Part shown: piece after piece, positions 18,065 to 26,952 of the stretch | Position numbering within the stretch: position 1 is the first letter of the stretch | How the letters are laid out: every line of letters starts with the position of its first letter | From: Roseovarius faecimaris | Lineage (GTDB): Bacteria; Pseudomonadota; Alphaproteobacteria; Rhodobacterales; Rhodobacteraceae | Reading direction: 5' to 3' | Assembly: GCF_009762325.1 (NCBI RefSeq) | Contig: NZ_CP034348.1 | Span: 3,292,501-3,356,500, forward strand | DNA length: 64,000 nucleotides | Notes under the pieces: generated by a model | The model's database searches: none | Told to the model about the DNA's origin: nothing | The model's input: the letters and a program-made list of their open reading frames with translations, nothing else | Translations under genes and position numbers: made by a program

Positions 18065-18799
18065 TCACTCGCTTGAGGCGACAACGCCCACAATCGGCCC
18101 CATTGGAAAGCCGCCGTCGCTCCGGCCGATCCCCGGCGCATAAAGCCGTGAGATATTCCCGTCGAAATAGAGCGCCTGCGGCACCTTCAGCACCTCTTTG
18201 AAGAGGCTACCAAAAGTGTAAAAATTCACGGCCGCTTGCGAGATGACGAAATAGGCCGTCTTGCCATCCGCCGTGGTGCCCACCCCATTGCGGATATACG
18301 TGCTGTCGCTCTGCTTCAGGAAGCGCGGGTGAAGCGCACCATCAATCACCAGCATCGGCCCCGACTGACTGGCATACCGGCAGGCGGGGCGCTCTCGCAG
18401 AAACCGCCGGGTTTCGATCACCCTCGCGACGCCGTCGCTCACACAGAAGATACCGTTGGGCAGAAGTCCGAAATTCCCAGGTCCATCGCTGCTGATCACG
18501 GGGCTGCGTTCCTGACCGTCCTCGACATAATGGCCGACAGGGCTGCGGTCAGCGTGATACATGCCAGCGTTCATCGCAAAGGCGAGCCGCTCTCCCCCCG
18601 CGCCAAGCCGGGCCTCGACATTCTCAAAACTGCCCAGGGGGCGGCCTGTCTCCGGGTCCGTCAGGAAAAGCCGGAGATCCTCGGTGGCAGTGTTCACTTC
18701 GCACAAGGTGAACACCTGGTCCTGAAACCGCAGATCGCGGCACTCGACCGCAGCGGCGGGCAGGGCCAGAAGCATCAGCGCCGAGACGAGCCAGCGCAT
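18065..18799 (-). CDS. Exported phosphodiester glycosidase-like (NAGPA/DUF2233) protein
   Basis: A 244-residue protein with a signal peptide (cleavage near ALPAAAVEC). The body matches the phosphodiester glycosidase family: [32 protein letters not shown], a [11 protein letters not shown] block, [18 protein letters not shown] and the C-terminal [12 protein letters not shown]. Family members cleave GlcNAc-phosphodiester bonds (for example the human uncovering enzyme) or act on cell-wall polymers; the substrate here is unknown. It sits between rbfA (3 bases away) and truB (59 bases), an odd place for a periplasmic enzyme. Confidence 0.8.
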   Translation of the reverse strand: MRWLVSALMLLALPAAAVECRDLRFQDQVFTLCEVNTATEDLRLFLTDPETGRPLGSFENVEARLGAGGERLAFAMNAGMYHADRSPVGHYVEDGQERSPVISSDGPGNFGLLPNGIFCVSDGVARVIETRRFLRERPACRYASQSGPMLVIDGALHPRFLKQSDSTYIRNGVGTTADGKTAYFVISQAAVNFYTFGSLFKEVLKVPQALYFDGNISRLYAPGIGRSDGGFPMGPIVGVVASSE

Positions 18800-18802
18800 C
18801 GG

Positions 18803-19198
18803 TTATTCCTCGATGTCCCGGCGCACTTCCTCCTGTGCGAACAGGCGGCGTGCTTCATCCATCTGGTCAAAGGTCGTGTCATGGCGAAAGCGCAGATCCG
18901 GGGCGTATTTGAGTGCCAGCGTCTTGCCGATGATCCGGCGCAGCTCAGGCTTATTGCGCGCCAGAAACGGAATCAGATCCGCCTCGCCCGCGCCGCCCAG
19001 GGCGCTGACATAGGCGGTGGCCACCTTGAGGTCGGGCGACATCCGCACTTCACCGACCGTGACCGAAAGCCGGTTGAGCTCAGGGTCATGCACGTCGCCG
19101 CGCGTCAGCACCTCCGACAAGGCGCGCCGGATCAGCTCTCCCACGCGCAACTGGCGCTGGGAGGGACCGGGTCCGTCATGAAACTTGTTCTTTGCCAT
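18803..19198 (-). CDS. rbfA: Ribosome-binding factor A
   Basis: A 131-residue KH-fold protein needed for 30S subunit maturation. The N-terminal [19 protein letters not shown] helix, the [21 protein letters not shown] strand-turn and the C-terminal [16 protein letters not shown] block are diagnostic. The ATG at 19198 (MAKNKF) is preferred to one three codons upstream. It begins a minus-strand run with the glycosidase-like gene, truB and the DUF1643 gene, and is divergent from dapB. Confidence 0.95.
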   Translation of the reverse strand: MAKNKFHDGPGPSQRQLRVGELIRRALSEVLTRGDVHDPELNRLSVTVGEVRMSPDLKVATAYVSALGGAGEADLIPFLARNKPELRRIIGKTLALKYAPDLRFRHDTTFDQMDEARRLFAQEEVRRDIEE

Positions 19199-19384
19199 GG
19201 GCTGCATCTAAGCGGTGCGCCCTGATTTGCCAAGCGATAACCCCGCAGATCGGGCGCTCTGCGCGCGCATCCTGGCTTTGACGGGGGTTTTTCTGACCAG
19301 AACTTGCTGGCAATTCGGCAGATTGACGATTGTCTGACACTGGCGGTCCGGGCTATGGAATGCGCGGCAAAAAGGGAGAAAGAG

Positions 19385-20197
19385 ATGACCGACAGCCCCG
19401 GGATCGTCGTCACAGGAGCATCCGGCCGCATGGGCCAGATGCTGATCCGGACCATTCAGGACAGCAGCAAGGCGCGGCTCGTGGGGGCTGTGGAGCGCGA
19501 AGGCCACGCCTGGATCGGACAGGATATTGGCGCGGCGATGGGCGGGCCCGAGACCGGAGTGACGGTCACGGATGACCCGCTTGAGGCATTTGCCAGCGCA
19601 CAGGCGGTAATCGACTTCACCTCACCTGCCGCCACTGTCGCCTTCGCCGGGCTGGCCGCTCAGGCGCGGGCGGTGCATGTCATCGGCACCACTGGCATGA
19701 CGGACGAGGACCTGGCGCGCATTCATGTGGCCGCGCGCCACGCGACCATTATCCGTGCGGGCAACATGAGCCTTGGCGTAAATCTGCTGGTGCAACTGAC
19801 CAAACAGGTCGCCGCAGCACTCGATGAAGACTATGATATCGAGATCATCGAGGCCCATCACAATCAGAAGGTCGATGCCCCTTCCGGCACCGCGCTGATG
19901 TTGGGGGAAGCGGCCGCTGACGGGCGGGGAGTGGATCTTGGCGCGGTCTCGGACCGGGGTCGCGATGGGATTACCGGCAAGCGTGAACGCGGCCATATCG
20001 GCTTCACCGCTATCCGCGGCGGCGATATCGTCGGAGAACACGATGTGCTCTTTGCCGCAGCAGGAGAGCGCATCACCCTGCGCCATGTTGCCAGCGACCG
20101 TGCGGTCTTTGCGCGCGGCGCGCTGAAGGCAGCGCTGTGGGGGCTGGGACGCAAGCCGGGTGAATATGACATGCTGGACGTGCTGGGCCTGAAATAA
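19385..20197 (+). CDS. dapB: 4-hydroxy-tetrahydrodipicolinate reductase
   Basis: A 270-residue cytoplasmic enzyme of lysine and diaminopimelate synthesis. It shows the nucleotide-binding [13 protein letters not shown], the [10 protein letters not shown] block, the MSLGVNLL helix and the catalytic [14 protein letters not shown] stretch. The [21 protein letters not shown] and the C-terminal LDVLGL complete the family pattern. The ATG at 19385 with a GGGAGAAAGAG site ahead is preferred to an in-frame start at 19304. Confidence 0.96.
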   Translation: MTDSPGIVVTGASGRMGQMLIRTIQDSSKARLVGAVEREGHAWIGQDIGAAMGGPETGVTVTDDPLEAFASAQAVIDFTSPAATVAFAGLAAQARAVHVIGTTGMTDEDLARIHVAARHATIIRAGNMSLGVNLLVQLTKQVAAALDEDYDIEIIEAHHNQKVDAPSGTALMLGEAAADGRGVDLGAVSDRGRDGITGKRERGHIGFTAIRGGDIVGEHDVLFAAAGERITLRHVASDRAVFARGALKAALWGLGRKPGEYDMLDVLGLK

Positions 20198-20270
20198 ATT
20201 TTCTTCACCAGGTGATCCAACCTCGGGCCTCTTGCGTATTTCGTTGGTGTACGCCTGAGGAGCCTATGCC

Positions 20271-20624
20271 ATGCGCTACGTTCTCACTGCTGTCTTTGTC
20301 GGTCTGTTTGCCCTGCCCGCACAGGCCGATGGCTTTTACAAGGTCGATGACCGCAACACCTTCGTGTCTTTGCTGGATGGCCGGGAACTGACCCGTGTCG
20401 GCATCAAACTTCGGGTCACTCCTGATGGTCAGATTCAGGGTCGGGCGTTCGGATATGATGTCACCGGCTCCTGGTCGTGGAATTCGGGCTATTTCTGCCG
20501 GGACCTGTACTGGGGCGGAGATGATCTGGGACAGAATTGCCAGGAAGTGAAAGTGCAGGGAGACACGCTGCGTTTCACCTCTGATCGGGGGGTGGGCGAT
20601 TCTGCGGACTTGCGACTGAAGTAA
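20271..20624 (+). CDS. Small exported protein of unknown function
   Basis: A 117-residue protein with a clear signal peptide (cleavage after PAQA near residue 19). The mature part is rich in Gly, Asp and aromatic residues, with one Cys pair (FCRDLYWGG and GQNCQEVKV) that could form a disulfide, and looks all-beta. It follows dapB by 73 bases, and small proteins at this place risk inheriting the dapB name in automatic annotation; it shares no DapB motif. It could be a periplasmic ligand-binding or inhibitor-like barrel, but I do not recognise the family. Confidence 0.7.
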   Translation: MRYVLTAVFVGLFALPAQADGFYKVDDRNTFVSLLDGRELTRVGIKLRVTPDGQIQGRAFGYDVTGSWSWNSGYFCRDLYWGGDDLGQNCQEVKVQGDTLRFTSDRGVGDSADLRLK

Positions 20625-20692
20625 ACCGGCGCGCGCAGGCCTAAGACTGGGCGCGAGGCCCTCGCAGCCCCGACGACCTGCGGCTTTATCCG

Positions 20693-20739
20693 AAAAAAAC
20701 GCTGAGGCGCTTTGCAGGATCTGAGGCGACACGCCTCAG
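20693..20739 (-). terminator. Terminator with competing hairpins at the end of the DUF1674 gene
   Basis: On the minus strand CTGAGGCG (20739-20732) can pair with CGCCTCAG at 20728-20721 over a 3-base loop, or with CGCCTCAGC at 20709-20701, which is followed by seven U residues (20699-20693). The second pairing is a normal intrinsic terminator; the first would prevent it. The first arm overlaps the stop codon of the gene at 20736-20918. Confidence 0.6.
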
Positions 20740-20918
20740 AAATCTATGGCCAGGCCTTTTTTCTCCCAATCGCCATAACGCACGGGTTCCAGCCCTTCGC
20801 GGCGGCCGCCCAATTCTTTGGGCAGATCCAGCGCGGCAGCCTTGGCGCGGCGTTCCTCGGCCTCTGCCAGGGCACGGAGGGCTTCCGGTGGCAGGTCTTT
20901 TCGGTCGGTATCGCTCAT
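20736..20918 (-). CDS. DUF1674 protein, probable succinate dehydrogenase assembly factor 4 homologue
   Basis: A 60-residue protein with the DUF1674 signature: an acidic/Arg-rich helix (ALRALAEAEERRAK), then LPKELGGRREGLEPVRYGDWEKKGLAIDF at the C-terminus (positions 33-60). The motif PxRYGDWxxxGxxxDF is the SdhAF4/Sdh8 hallmark; the eukaryotic proteins bind flavinylated SDHA during complex II assembly. The short length is normal. The upstream in-frame extension is inside the divergent rsmB gene and is not used. A bacterial role in complex II assembly is inferred from the family. Confidence 0.8.
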   Translation of the reverse strand: MSDTDRKDLPPEALRALAEAEERRAKAAALDLPKELGGRREGLEPVRYGDWEKKGLAIDF

Positions 20919-20991
20919 GGCGCGGGTTCCTTTGTGGTCTGACCCTTGATATACGCGCGCATCCCGCCCCGGCAAGGAGCCCAATCGCCAC

Positions 20992-22278
20992 ATGCCCCCA
21001 CTGCCCCCCTCTGCACGCCACAAGGCTGCCGTTCTGCTTGACCAGATCATCGGCGAAGGTCGGCTGATGCCGGAACTCATCGCCTCGGGTACGCTCGACC
21101 GCCTGCCCCCCGAGGACCGCGCCCGTGCGCAACGCCTCGCCATGGACACGTTGCGGGGCATGGAGCGGGCGGACCGGATTCTGTCGAAGTTCCTCCGCAA
21201 ACCCCCGCCCCTGACCGTGCATAACCTGTTACGCGTGGGGACTGTGGAACTCTGCACCGGGGGGGATGCGCACGGGGTTGTCAACGATATGGTTGCCATC
21301 ATCGGGCGACACCGACGCTACGGCAATCTCAAGGGGTTGATGAATGCGGTTCTGCGCAAGGTGGCCGAGGATGGGCCGCGCAAATGGCATGACCTGCGCA
21401 TTCCGCGGTTACGCAACTGGCTTCGGGAGCCGCTGGTGAAAGCCTATGGGCAAGGCGTGATGAACGCGATGGAGAAGGTTCACTTTGCCGGTGCGCCGCT
21501 TGACCTCACGGCGAAAGGCGATCCCGATGCCTTGGCAAAGGCAACCGGCGGCACGGTTCTTCCGACGGGAACCGTCCGCCTACGGGAAGCGGGACAGGTC
21601 TCGGCCCTGCCCGGCTATGATGCGGGCGACTGGTGGGTACAGGACGCCGCGGCGGCAATCCCCGCCAAGGTTCTGGACCCCAAACCGGGCGAGGCGATCC
21701 TCGACCTCTGCGCGGCGCCTGGCGGCAAGACGCTTCAACTGGCCGCCGCTGGCGCGACGGTCACGGCGCTCGACGTCTCCGCGACACGGATGGAACGGGT
21801 GACGCAGAACCTCGCGCGTACCGGTCTCACGGCCGCCTGCCTGACCGAGGATGCGCTGACCCATTCGGGCGGGCCGTATGATGCGATTTTGCTGGATGCC
21901 CCCTGTTCGGCCACCGGCACGATCCGACGGCACCCGGATTTGCCCTTCGCCAAGGATGGCAGTGAATTCGGGGCGCTCATCGACCTCCAGCAGGCCATGC
22001 TCGACCATGCGCTGAGCCTTCTGAAACCGGGCGGGCGCCTTGTCTATTGCACCTGCTCGCTCTTGCCGGATGAGGGGGAAGTGCAGATAGAGGATGCGCT
22101 GGCGCGGCATCCGGGCCTCGTTGCGGATCGCGCGGCGCTTGAGCGCCCGGGCATTGATCCGGCCTGGATCACCGAAGAAGGCGGATTGCGCCTGCGTCCC
22201 GATTACTGGGCCGACCGTGGCGGGATGGACGGGTTCTATATCTCCGTCCTGCGCCGGGAACCGCCGAAGGACAACTAA
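20992..22278 (+). CDS. rsmB: RsmB/NOP-family 16S rRNA (cytosine-C5) methyltransferase
   Basis: A 428-residue enzyme. The N-terminal NusB-like RNA-binding domain (about residues 1-135) is followed by a SAM-dependent domain with LDLCAAPGGKTLQLA (motif I), LDAPCSATGTIRRHPD (motif IV, catalytic Cys assisting release) and VYCTCSLLPDEGE (motif VI, nucleophilic Cys). This is the m5C967 methyltransferase type. The ATG at 20992 is divergent from the DUF1674 gene with a 73-base gap. The heparinase-family gene follows 84 bases later. Confidence 0.92.
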   Translation: MPPLPPSARHKAAVLLDQIIGEGRLMPELIASGTLDRLPPEDRARAQRLAMDTLRGMERADRILSKFLRKPPPLTVHNLLRVGTVELCTGGDAHGVVNDMVAIIGRHRRYGNLKGLMNAVLRKVAEDGPRKWHDLRIPRLRNWLREPLVKAYGQGVMNAMEKVHFAGAPLDLTAKGDPDALAKATGGTVLPTGTVRLREAGQVSALPGYDAGDWWVQDAAAAIPAKVLDPKPGEAILDLCAAPGGKTLQLAAAGATVTALDVSATRMERVTQNLARTGLTAACLTEDALTHSGGPYDAILLDAPCSATGTIRRHPDLPFAKDGSEFGALIDLQQAMLDHALSLLKPGGRLVYCTCSLLPDEGEVQIEDALARHPGLVADRAALERPGIDPAWITEEGGLRLRPDYWADRGGMDGFYISVLRREPPKDN

Positions 22279-22362
22279 GCTGCATTCTGGCGGTGACTTG
22301 CGCCGCTGGCACCTCTATATTGGCCGAAACAACGCCGTAAAGAGCGTCACGAGGCTAGGCAG

Positions 22363-24111
22363 ATGGTTTCAGCGGATCCACAGGATATCTCGGCGCGCTG
22401 GTCGCATTTTCTGAACCGTCTGCATGCGCGGCGGGCCACCTGGGCACGTCCGGCGACCGCCTTCATCTCTCAGCCCGAGCCGCGCACGATCGGCAGTTTT
22501 GCCCGTGGGCGCCAGTTGAGTGCCGGTAACTTCGTCTTTGGCGGCGCGTTGTTGCAGGCGCCGGGCGTGGATATGTGGGAACTCAAGCCGCCCAATGCTG
22601 AATTCGAAGCCGAGCAGCACGGCTTTGGCTGGCTCGACGACCTCGCCGCGGCAGGTGATGCCCCGGCCCGCAAAGCCGCACAGCGCTGGACAATCGACTG
22701 GATCGCCCGATACGGCGGCGCACGCGGTCCCGGCTGGACGCCTGAACTCACCGGGCGGCGACTGATCCGCTGGATCACCCATGCGCTGTTTCTGCTGAAC
22801 GGCGTGGAAAGTGCGGAATCCGAAGCCTTCATGCGCTCCCTGGGCCAGCAGACGCTGTTTCTCTCCCGCCGCTGGAAAGCCTCTCCGCCGGGCCTGTCGC
22901 GATTCGAGGCCCTCACCGGCATGATCTATGCAGGGCTGTCGCTGGAAGGGATGGAAGGACATGTCGCCCCGGCGCTGGCGGCCCTCGCCCGTGAATGCGA
23001 TTCCCAGATCGACAGCCAGGGCGGTCTGCCCACACGCAACCCCGAGGAGTTGCTGGAGGTCTTCACCCTGCTCACCTGGGCCGCTCTCGCTCTATCGGAG
23101 ACGGGCCACACGCCAGGGAATGCCCATTGGAGCGCGATCGAGCGCATCGCCCCCACCCTGCGGACCCTGCGCCATGCCGATGGCGGGCTTGCGCGCTTCC
23201 ATGGCGGTGGGCGGGGGCTCGAAGGGCGGCTCGATGGCGCGCTGGCCACCAGCGGCGTGAAATCGCGGGCCGCGGATGGGCTGGCCATGGGATTTGCCCG
23301 GCTCAGCGCGGGGCGCACCAGTGTCATCATAGACGCAAGCCAACCCCCCAAGGGGCGCGCCTCGGTGGGTGCGCACGCCTCGACGCTGGCCTTCGAACTG
23401 ACCTCGGGACGGCGGCCGGTGATCGTCAACTGCGGCTCGGGGGCAAGTTTCGGCCCCGAATGGAGGCGCGCGGGCCGCGCCACGCCGTCGCATTCCACGT
23501 TGATCCTCGACGGGCGCTCCAGCTCGACGCTCGGCGCGAAAGGCCAGGCACGGGACTGGCTGCATGACACCCCTCGCAACGTACAGATCGAGATCAGCCA
23601 GGCGCAGGACGGGTTGCGCTTCGAAGGGGGACAGGACGGGTATCGCCGCAAATATGGCCTGACGCATGTGCGCAAGATCGAAATGACCTTTGACGGGCGT
23701 GGCATGGCATCAGAGGACATGCTGGTCACACTCACCGACGAAGACCGCACACGGTTCGATGCCGCCCTTGACCGATCAAGCCTGCAGGGCATTCCCTTTG
23801 ACATCCGCTTTCACCTGCACCCGGATGTCGATGCCTCCATCGATATGGGCGGGACGGCTGTCTCGCTGGCGCTGAAAAGCGGAGAAATCTGGATTTTCCG
23901 CACCGATGGCGTGGCCCAGATGTCGGTTGAACCGAGTGTCTATCTGGAAAAGCTGCGGCTGAAGCCACGTGCGACAAAGCAGATCGTTCTCTCCGGGCGG
24001 ATAATGCAGTATGCGAGCCGTGTCAGATGGTCCCTGGCCAAGGCACAGGAAACGCCGGTCAGCATCCGCGACCTCGCGGTGGATGAGTTGGACCCTCTGG
24101 CCGAAGACTGA
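22363..24111 (+). CDS. Heparinase II/III-family protein
   Basis: A 582-residue protein with an alpha-helical N-terminal half (Trp/Arg-rich, about residues 60-290) and a C-terminal beta-sandwich heparinase II/III-like domain (about 310-560), recognised by GRPVIVNCGSGASFGPEWRRAGRATPSHSTLILDG-like spacing; the SHSTL block is at about 380-384. No signal peptide is visible, which is usual for this alphaproteobacterial subgroup. It lies between rsmB and purH. The true substrate is not known; it may act on an acidic polysaccharide or be a non-catalytic relative. Confidence 0.85.
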   Translation: MVSADPQDISARWSHFLNRLHARRATWARPATAFISQPEPRTIGSFARGRQLSAGNFVFGGALLQAPGVDMWELKPPNAEFEAEQHGFGWLDDLAAAGDAPARKAAQRWTIDWIARYGGARGPGWTPELTGRRLIRWITHALFLLNGVESAESEAFMRSLGQQTLFLSRRWKASPPGLSRFEALTGMIYAGLSLEGMEGHVAPALAALARECDSQIDSQGGLPTRNPEELLEVFTLLTWAALALSETGHTPGNAHWSAIERIAPTLRTLRHADGGLARFHGGGRGLEGRLDGALATSGVKSRAADGLAMGFARLSAGRTSVIIDASQPPKGRASVGAHASTLAFELTSGRRPVIVNCGSGASFGPEWRRAGRATPSHSTLILDGRSSSTLGAKGQARDWLHDTPRNVQIEISQAQDGLRFEGGQDGYRRKYGLTHVRKIEMTFDGRGMASEDMLVTLTDEDRTRFDAALDRSSLQGIPFDIRFHLHPDVDASIDMGGTAVSLALKSGEIWIFRTDGVAQMSVEPSVYLEKLRLKPRATKQIVLSGRIMQYASRVRWSLAKAQETPVSIRDLAVDELDPLAED

Positions 24112-24151
24112 TAGCTGACGCCTGACACCACTTGAGGGACCTGATCCAGAC

Positions 24152-25741
24152 ATGACCGAGTTTGCACCGCTGACCCGCGCGCTCCTTTCCGTATCCGACA
24201 AGACCGGCCTTATCGAGCTCGGCCGGGCGCTGGCCAAGCGCGGCGTCGAACTGCTCTCGACCGGCGGCAGCGCCAAGGCCCTGCGGGACGCCGGGCTGGA
24301 GGTGCGGGATGTTGCGGAGGTTACCGGCTTTCCCGAGATGATGGATGGCCGGGTCAAGACGCTGCACCCTATGGTGCATGGTGGCCTTCTGGCGCTGCGT
24401 GACAACGCCGACCACAAGGCCGCGATGGACGAGCACGGCATCGGCCCGATCGACCTGCTTGTGGTCAATCTTTATCCCTTCGAGGAAACCGTTGCCAAGG
24501 GCGCCGACTATGACACCTGTGTCGAAAACATCGACATCGGCGGCCCGGCGATGATCCGCGCGGCGGCAAAGAACCATGCCTTCGTGACCGTGGTCGTCGA
24601 CGTGGAGGATTACGACGCCGTTATCGGCGACCTGGATCAGCATGGCGGCAAGACCTGTCCCAAGTTCCGCAAGAAACTGGCGCAGAAGGCCTATGCCCGC
24701 ACGGCAGCCTATGACGCGGCCGTCTCGAACTGGATGGCTGGGGCGGTGGGAATCGAAACACCCAAACGCCGCGCGGTAGCGGGCACTCTGGCGCAATCCC
24801 TGCGCTACGGCGAGAACCCGCATCAGAATGCCGCGTTCTACGTGGATGGCTCTGACCGGCCCGGTGTGGCGACCGCCACCCAGCATCAGGGCAAGGAGCT
24901 GAGCTACAACAACATCAACGACACCGACGCCGCGTTTGAACTGGTGAGCGAGTTCGACCCGGCCGAGGGACCGGCAGTGGCGATCATCAAACATGCCAAC
25001 CCCTGTGGCGTGGCGCGTGGCGAAAGCCTGGTTGAGGCCTACAAGAAAGCGTTTGACTGCGACCGCACCTCTGCGTTCGGCGGGATCATCGCGCTCAATC
25101 AACCGCTCGATGGCCCTACCGCCGAAGAAATATCGGGCATCTTCACCGAAGTGGTGATCGCGCCCGGTGCAGACGCCGATGCCATGAGTATCTTTGCCAA
25201 GAAGAAGAACCTGCGTCTGCTCACCACCCAGGGATTGGCGGACCCGGGTGCCGCGGGCATGATGCTCAAGCAGGTCTCGGGCGGCTACCTGGTTCAGGAC
25301 AAGGATAACGGGCGGCTCAACGCAGATGACCTGCGCGTTGTCACGAAACGCCAGCCGAGCGCGGCCGAAATGGCCGATATGCTTTTTGCCTGGAAAGTCG
25401 CCAAACACGTGAAATCCAACGCGATTGTCTATGTGAAGGATGGCGCCACCGTGGGTGTCGGCGCAGGCCAGATGAGCCGGGTCGACAGCTGCCGGATCGC
25501 TGCGCGCAAGGCGCAGGACATGGCCGAGGCGCTTGGTCTGGCCACGCCGCTCACACAGGGCTCCGTGGTGGCGTCCGACGCCTTCTTCCCTTTTGCCGAT
25601 GGGTTGCTCACGGCGGCCGAAGCAGGCGCCACCGCCGTGATCCACCCCGGCGGGTCGATGCGCGACGATGAGGTGATTGCCGCCGCTGACGAAGCCGGGC
25701 TGGCAATGGTCTTGACCGGGATGCGCCATTTCCGGCACTAA
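24152..25741 (+). CDS. purH: Bifunctional AICAR transformylase/IMP cyclohydrolase
   Basis: A 529-residue purine synthesis enzyme catalysing the last two steps to IMP. The N-terminal methylglyoxal-synthase-like cyclohydrolase domain begins [17 protein letters not shown] and has the STGGSAKAL loop. The C-terminal transformylase domain has [14 protein letters not shown], the catalytic KHANPCG motif and [10 protein letters not shown]. The length equals the family norm. It starts 40 bases after the heparinase-family gene and is followed by lspA. Confidence 0.97.
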   Translation: MTEFAPLTRALLSVSDKTGLIELGRALAKRGVELLSTGGSAKALRDAGLEVRDVAEVTGFPEMMDGRVKTLHPMVHGGLLALRDNADHKAAMDEHGIGPIDLLVVNLYPFEETVAKGADYDTCVENIDIGGPAMIRAAAKNHAFVTVVVDVEDYDAVIGDLDQHGGKTCPKFRKKLAQKAYARTAAYDAAVSNWMAGAVGIETPKRRAVAGTLAQSLRYGENPHQNAAFYVDGSDRPGVATATQHQGKELSYNNINDTDAAFELVSEFDPAEGPAVAIIKHANPCGVARGESLVEAYKKAFDCDRTSAFGGIIALNQPLDGPTAEEISGIFTEVVIAPGADADAMSIFAKKKNLRLLTTQGLADPGAAGMMLKQVSGGYLVQDKDNGRLNADDLRVVTKRQPSAAEMADMLFAWKVAKHVKSNAIVYVKDGATVGVGAGQMSRVDSCRIAARKAQDMAEALGLATPLTQGSVVASDAFFPFADGLLTAAEAGATAVIHPGGSMRDDEVIAAADEAGLAMVLTGMRHFRH

Positions 25742-25798
25742 GACGCGAGAAAGCTAACGGGCCGCACCGAAGACGCGCCCGAGCCCGAGGAGAGCAGC

Positions 25799-26281
25799 AT
25801 GCGCACCGTGTTCTGGGTGGCGGTCATCATATTCCTGTCGGACCAGGCCACGAAATATTACGTGGTGCATATGCTCAGCCTGGACCGTGTACTGGCGATC
25901 AATGTGTGGGATCCGTATTTCAACCTGCGCATGGCCTGGAATTACGGGATCAATTTTGGCCTTCTGTCTCTCGACAGCGCCGAACAGCGCGAGATGATGC
26001 GCTGGGTGCTGATCGGCGTGGCCCTGACGATCGCCGCCGCAGTCCTGTGGTGGATATACAGGGAGCCAGGTAGCTTGTGGCACCGGATCGCCGCCGGGTT
26101 TCTGGTGGGCGGTGCGCTTGGCAATGTGGTGGACCGGGTACTCTATGGCGCGGTGGCGGATTTCATCAATATGTCCTGCTGCGGGGTACAGAACCCCTAT
26201 GCCTTCAACATTGCCGATATCGCGGTCTTTATCGGTGCGTTTGGGCTGGTGGTGCTGCCGCATAATGAAAAGGCCGCGTGA
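25799..26281 (+). CDS. lspA: Lipoprotein signal peptidase (signal peptidase II)
   Basis: A 160-residue inner-membrane aspartic protease with four hydrophobic helices. It has the DQATKYYV block near the N-terminus, NYGINFGLL, and the two catalytic Asp blocks GNVVDRVLYGAVADFI and FNIADIAVFIG. It removes signal peptides from prolipoproteins; the next gene encodes a lipoprotein. The ATG at 25799 follows GAGGAG. Confidence 0.95.
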   Translation: MRTVFWVAVIIFLSDQATKYYVVHMLSLDRVLAINVWDPYFNLRMAWNYGINFGLLSLDSAEQREMMRWVLIGVALTIAAAVLWWIYREPGSLWHRIAAGFLVGGALGNVVDRVLYGAVADFINMSCCGVQNPYAFNIADIAVFIGAFGLVVLPHNEKAA

Positions 26282-26333
26282 CCTTGCCGCAATCATGGGG
26301 TAAACCGAGGCGGAACGACGTGGGAGAGTGGCG

Positions 26334-26861
26334 ATGAGGATGCCGCGAAACGCTTTGATTTTGTCCGTGCTGGTGCTCAGCCTTGCTGCCTGCGGGCAGC
26401 GCGATAAGGATATCCAGCTTCGCAAGATCAAGCATACGGGCAATGGCCCGGATGAGTTCTCTATCATCCCAGGCAAGCCGCTGCAGCCGCCGGAGGACTT
26501 TTCGAGTCTTCCGACACCGACCCCGGGCGGGTCCAACCTGACCGATCAGAACCCGCGCGGCGATGGCGTGGCGGCCCTGGGCGGCAATCCCGGTGCCCTG
26601 GTGGCCAGCGGCGTCTCCAGTGCGGACGGCGCTTTGGTCAATTACACCGGCCGTTATGGCACTGCGGCCAATATCCGCGAGACGCTGCGTGTTGAGGACA
26701 AGGAAGTCCGCCGCCGTCACGGCCGTGTGAATATCCTCAATATCGGCCCCAATGACGATTATACCAACGCCTATCGTCGGCAATGGCTGGATGCCTATGC
26801 CGAATATGAACGCCTTCGCCGGGCTGGTGTCACGACACCTTCTGCGCCGCCAGAAGAGTAA
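26334..26861 (+). CDS. DUF3035 family lipoprotein
   Basis: A 175-residue protein with a lipoprotein signal peptide, lipobox LSLAAC near residues 16-21. The rest is hydrophilic and Pro/Gly-rich with DEFSIIPGKPLQPPEDFSSLP, which is the core of the DUF3035 family, and a C-terminal RRHGRVNILNIGP-NDDYTNAYRRQWLDAY region. The function is unknown; it is probably anchored in the outer or inner membrane. The ATG at 26334 is preferred over a GTG two codons earlier because GGGAGAG is then well spaced. It lies between lspA and the M16 pair, an order I associate with Rhodobacteraceae. Confidence 0.8.
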   Translation: MRMPRNALILSVLVLSLAACGQRDKDIQLRKIKHTGNGPDEFSIIPGKPLQPPEDFSSLPTPTPGGSNLTDQNPRGDGVAALGGNPGALVASGVSSADGALVNYTGRYGTAANIRETLRVEDKEVRRRHGRVNILNIGPNDDYTNAYRRQWLDAYAEYERLRRAGVTTPSAPPEE

Positions 26862-26952
26862 CCCAAACGCTTCACAGACATGTCAACGCGCTTGATTGCG
26901 CGGCCGCTTGGCGTATCTACTCATCAGTGCCGTGCTCATGAAGGAGTAACAG

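Noticed and set aside
24059..25738. Long minus-strand open frame opposite purH
   Set aside because: purH is complete with all motifs on the plus strand; the opposite frame is a composition effect.
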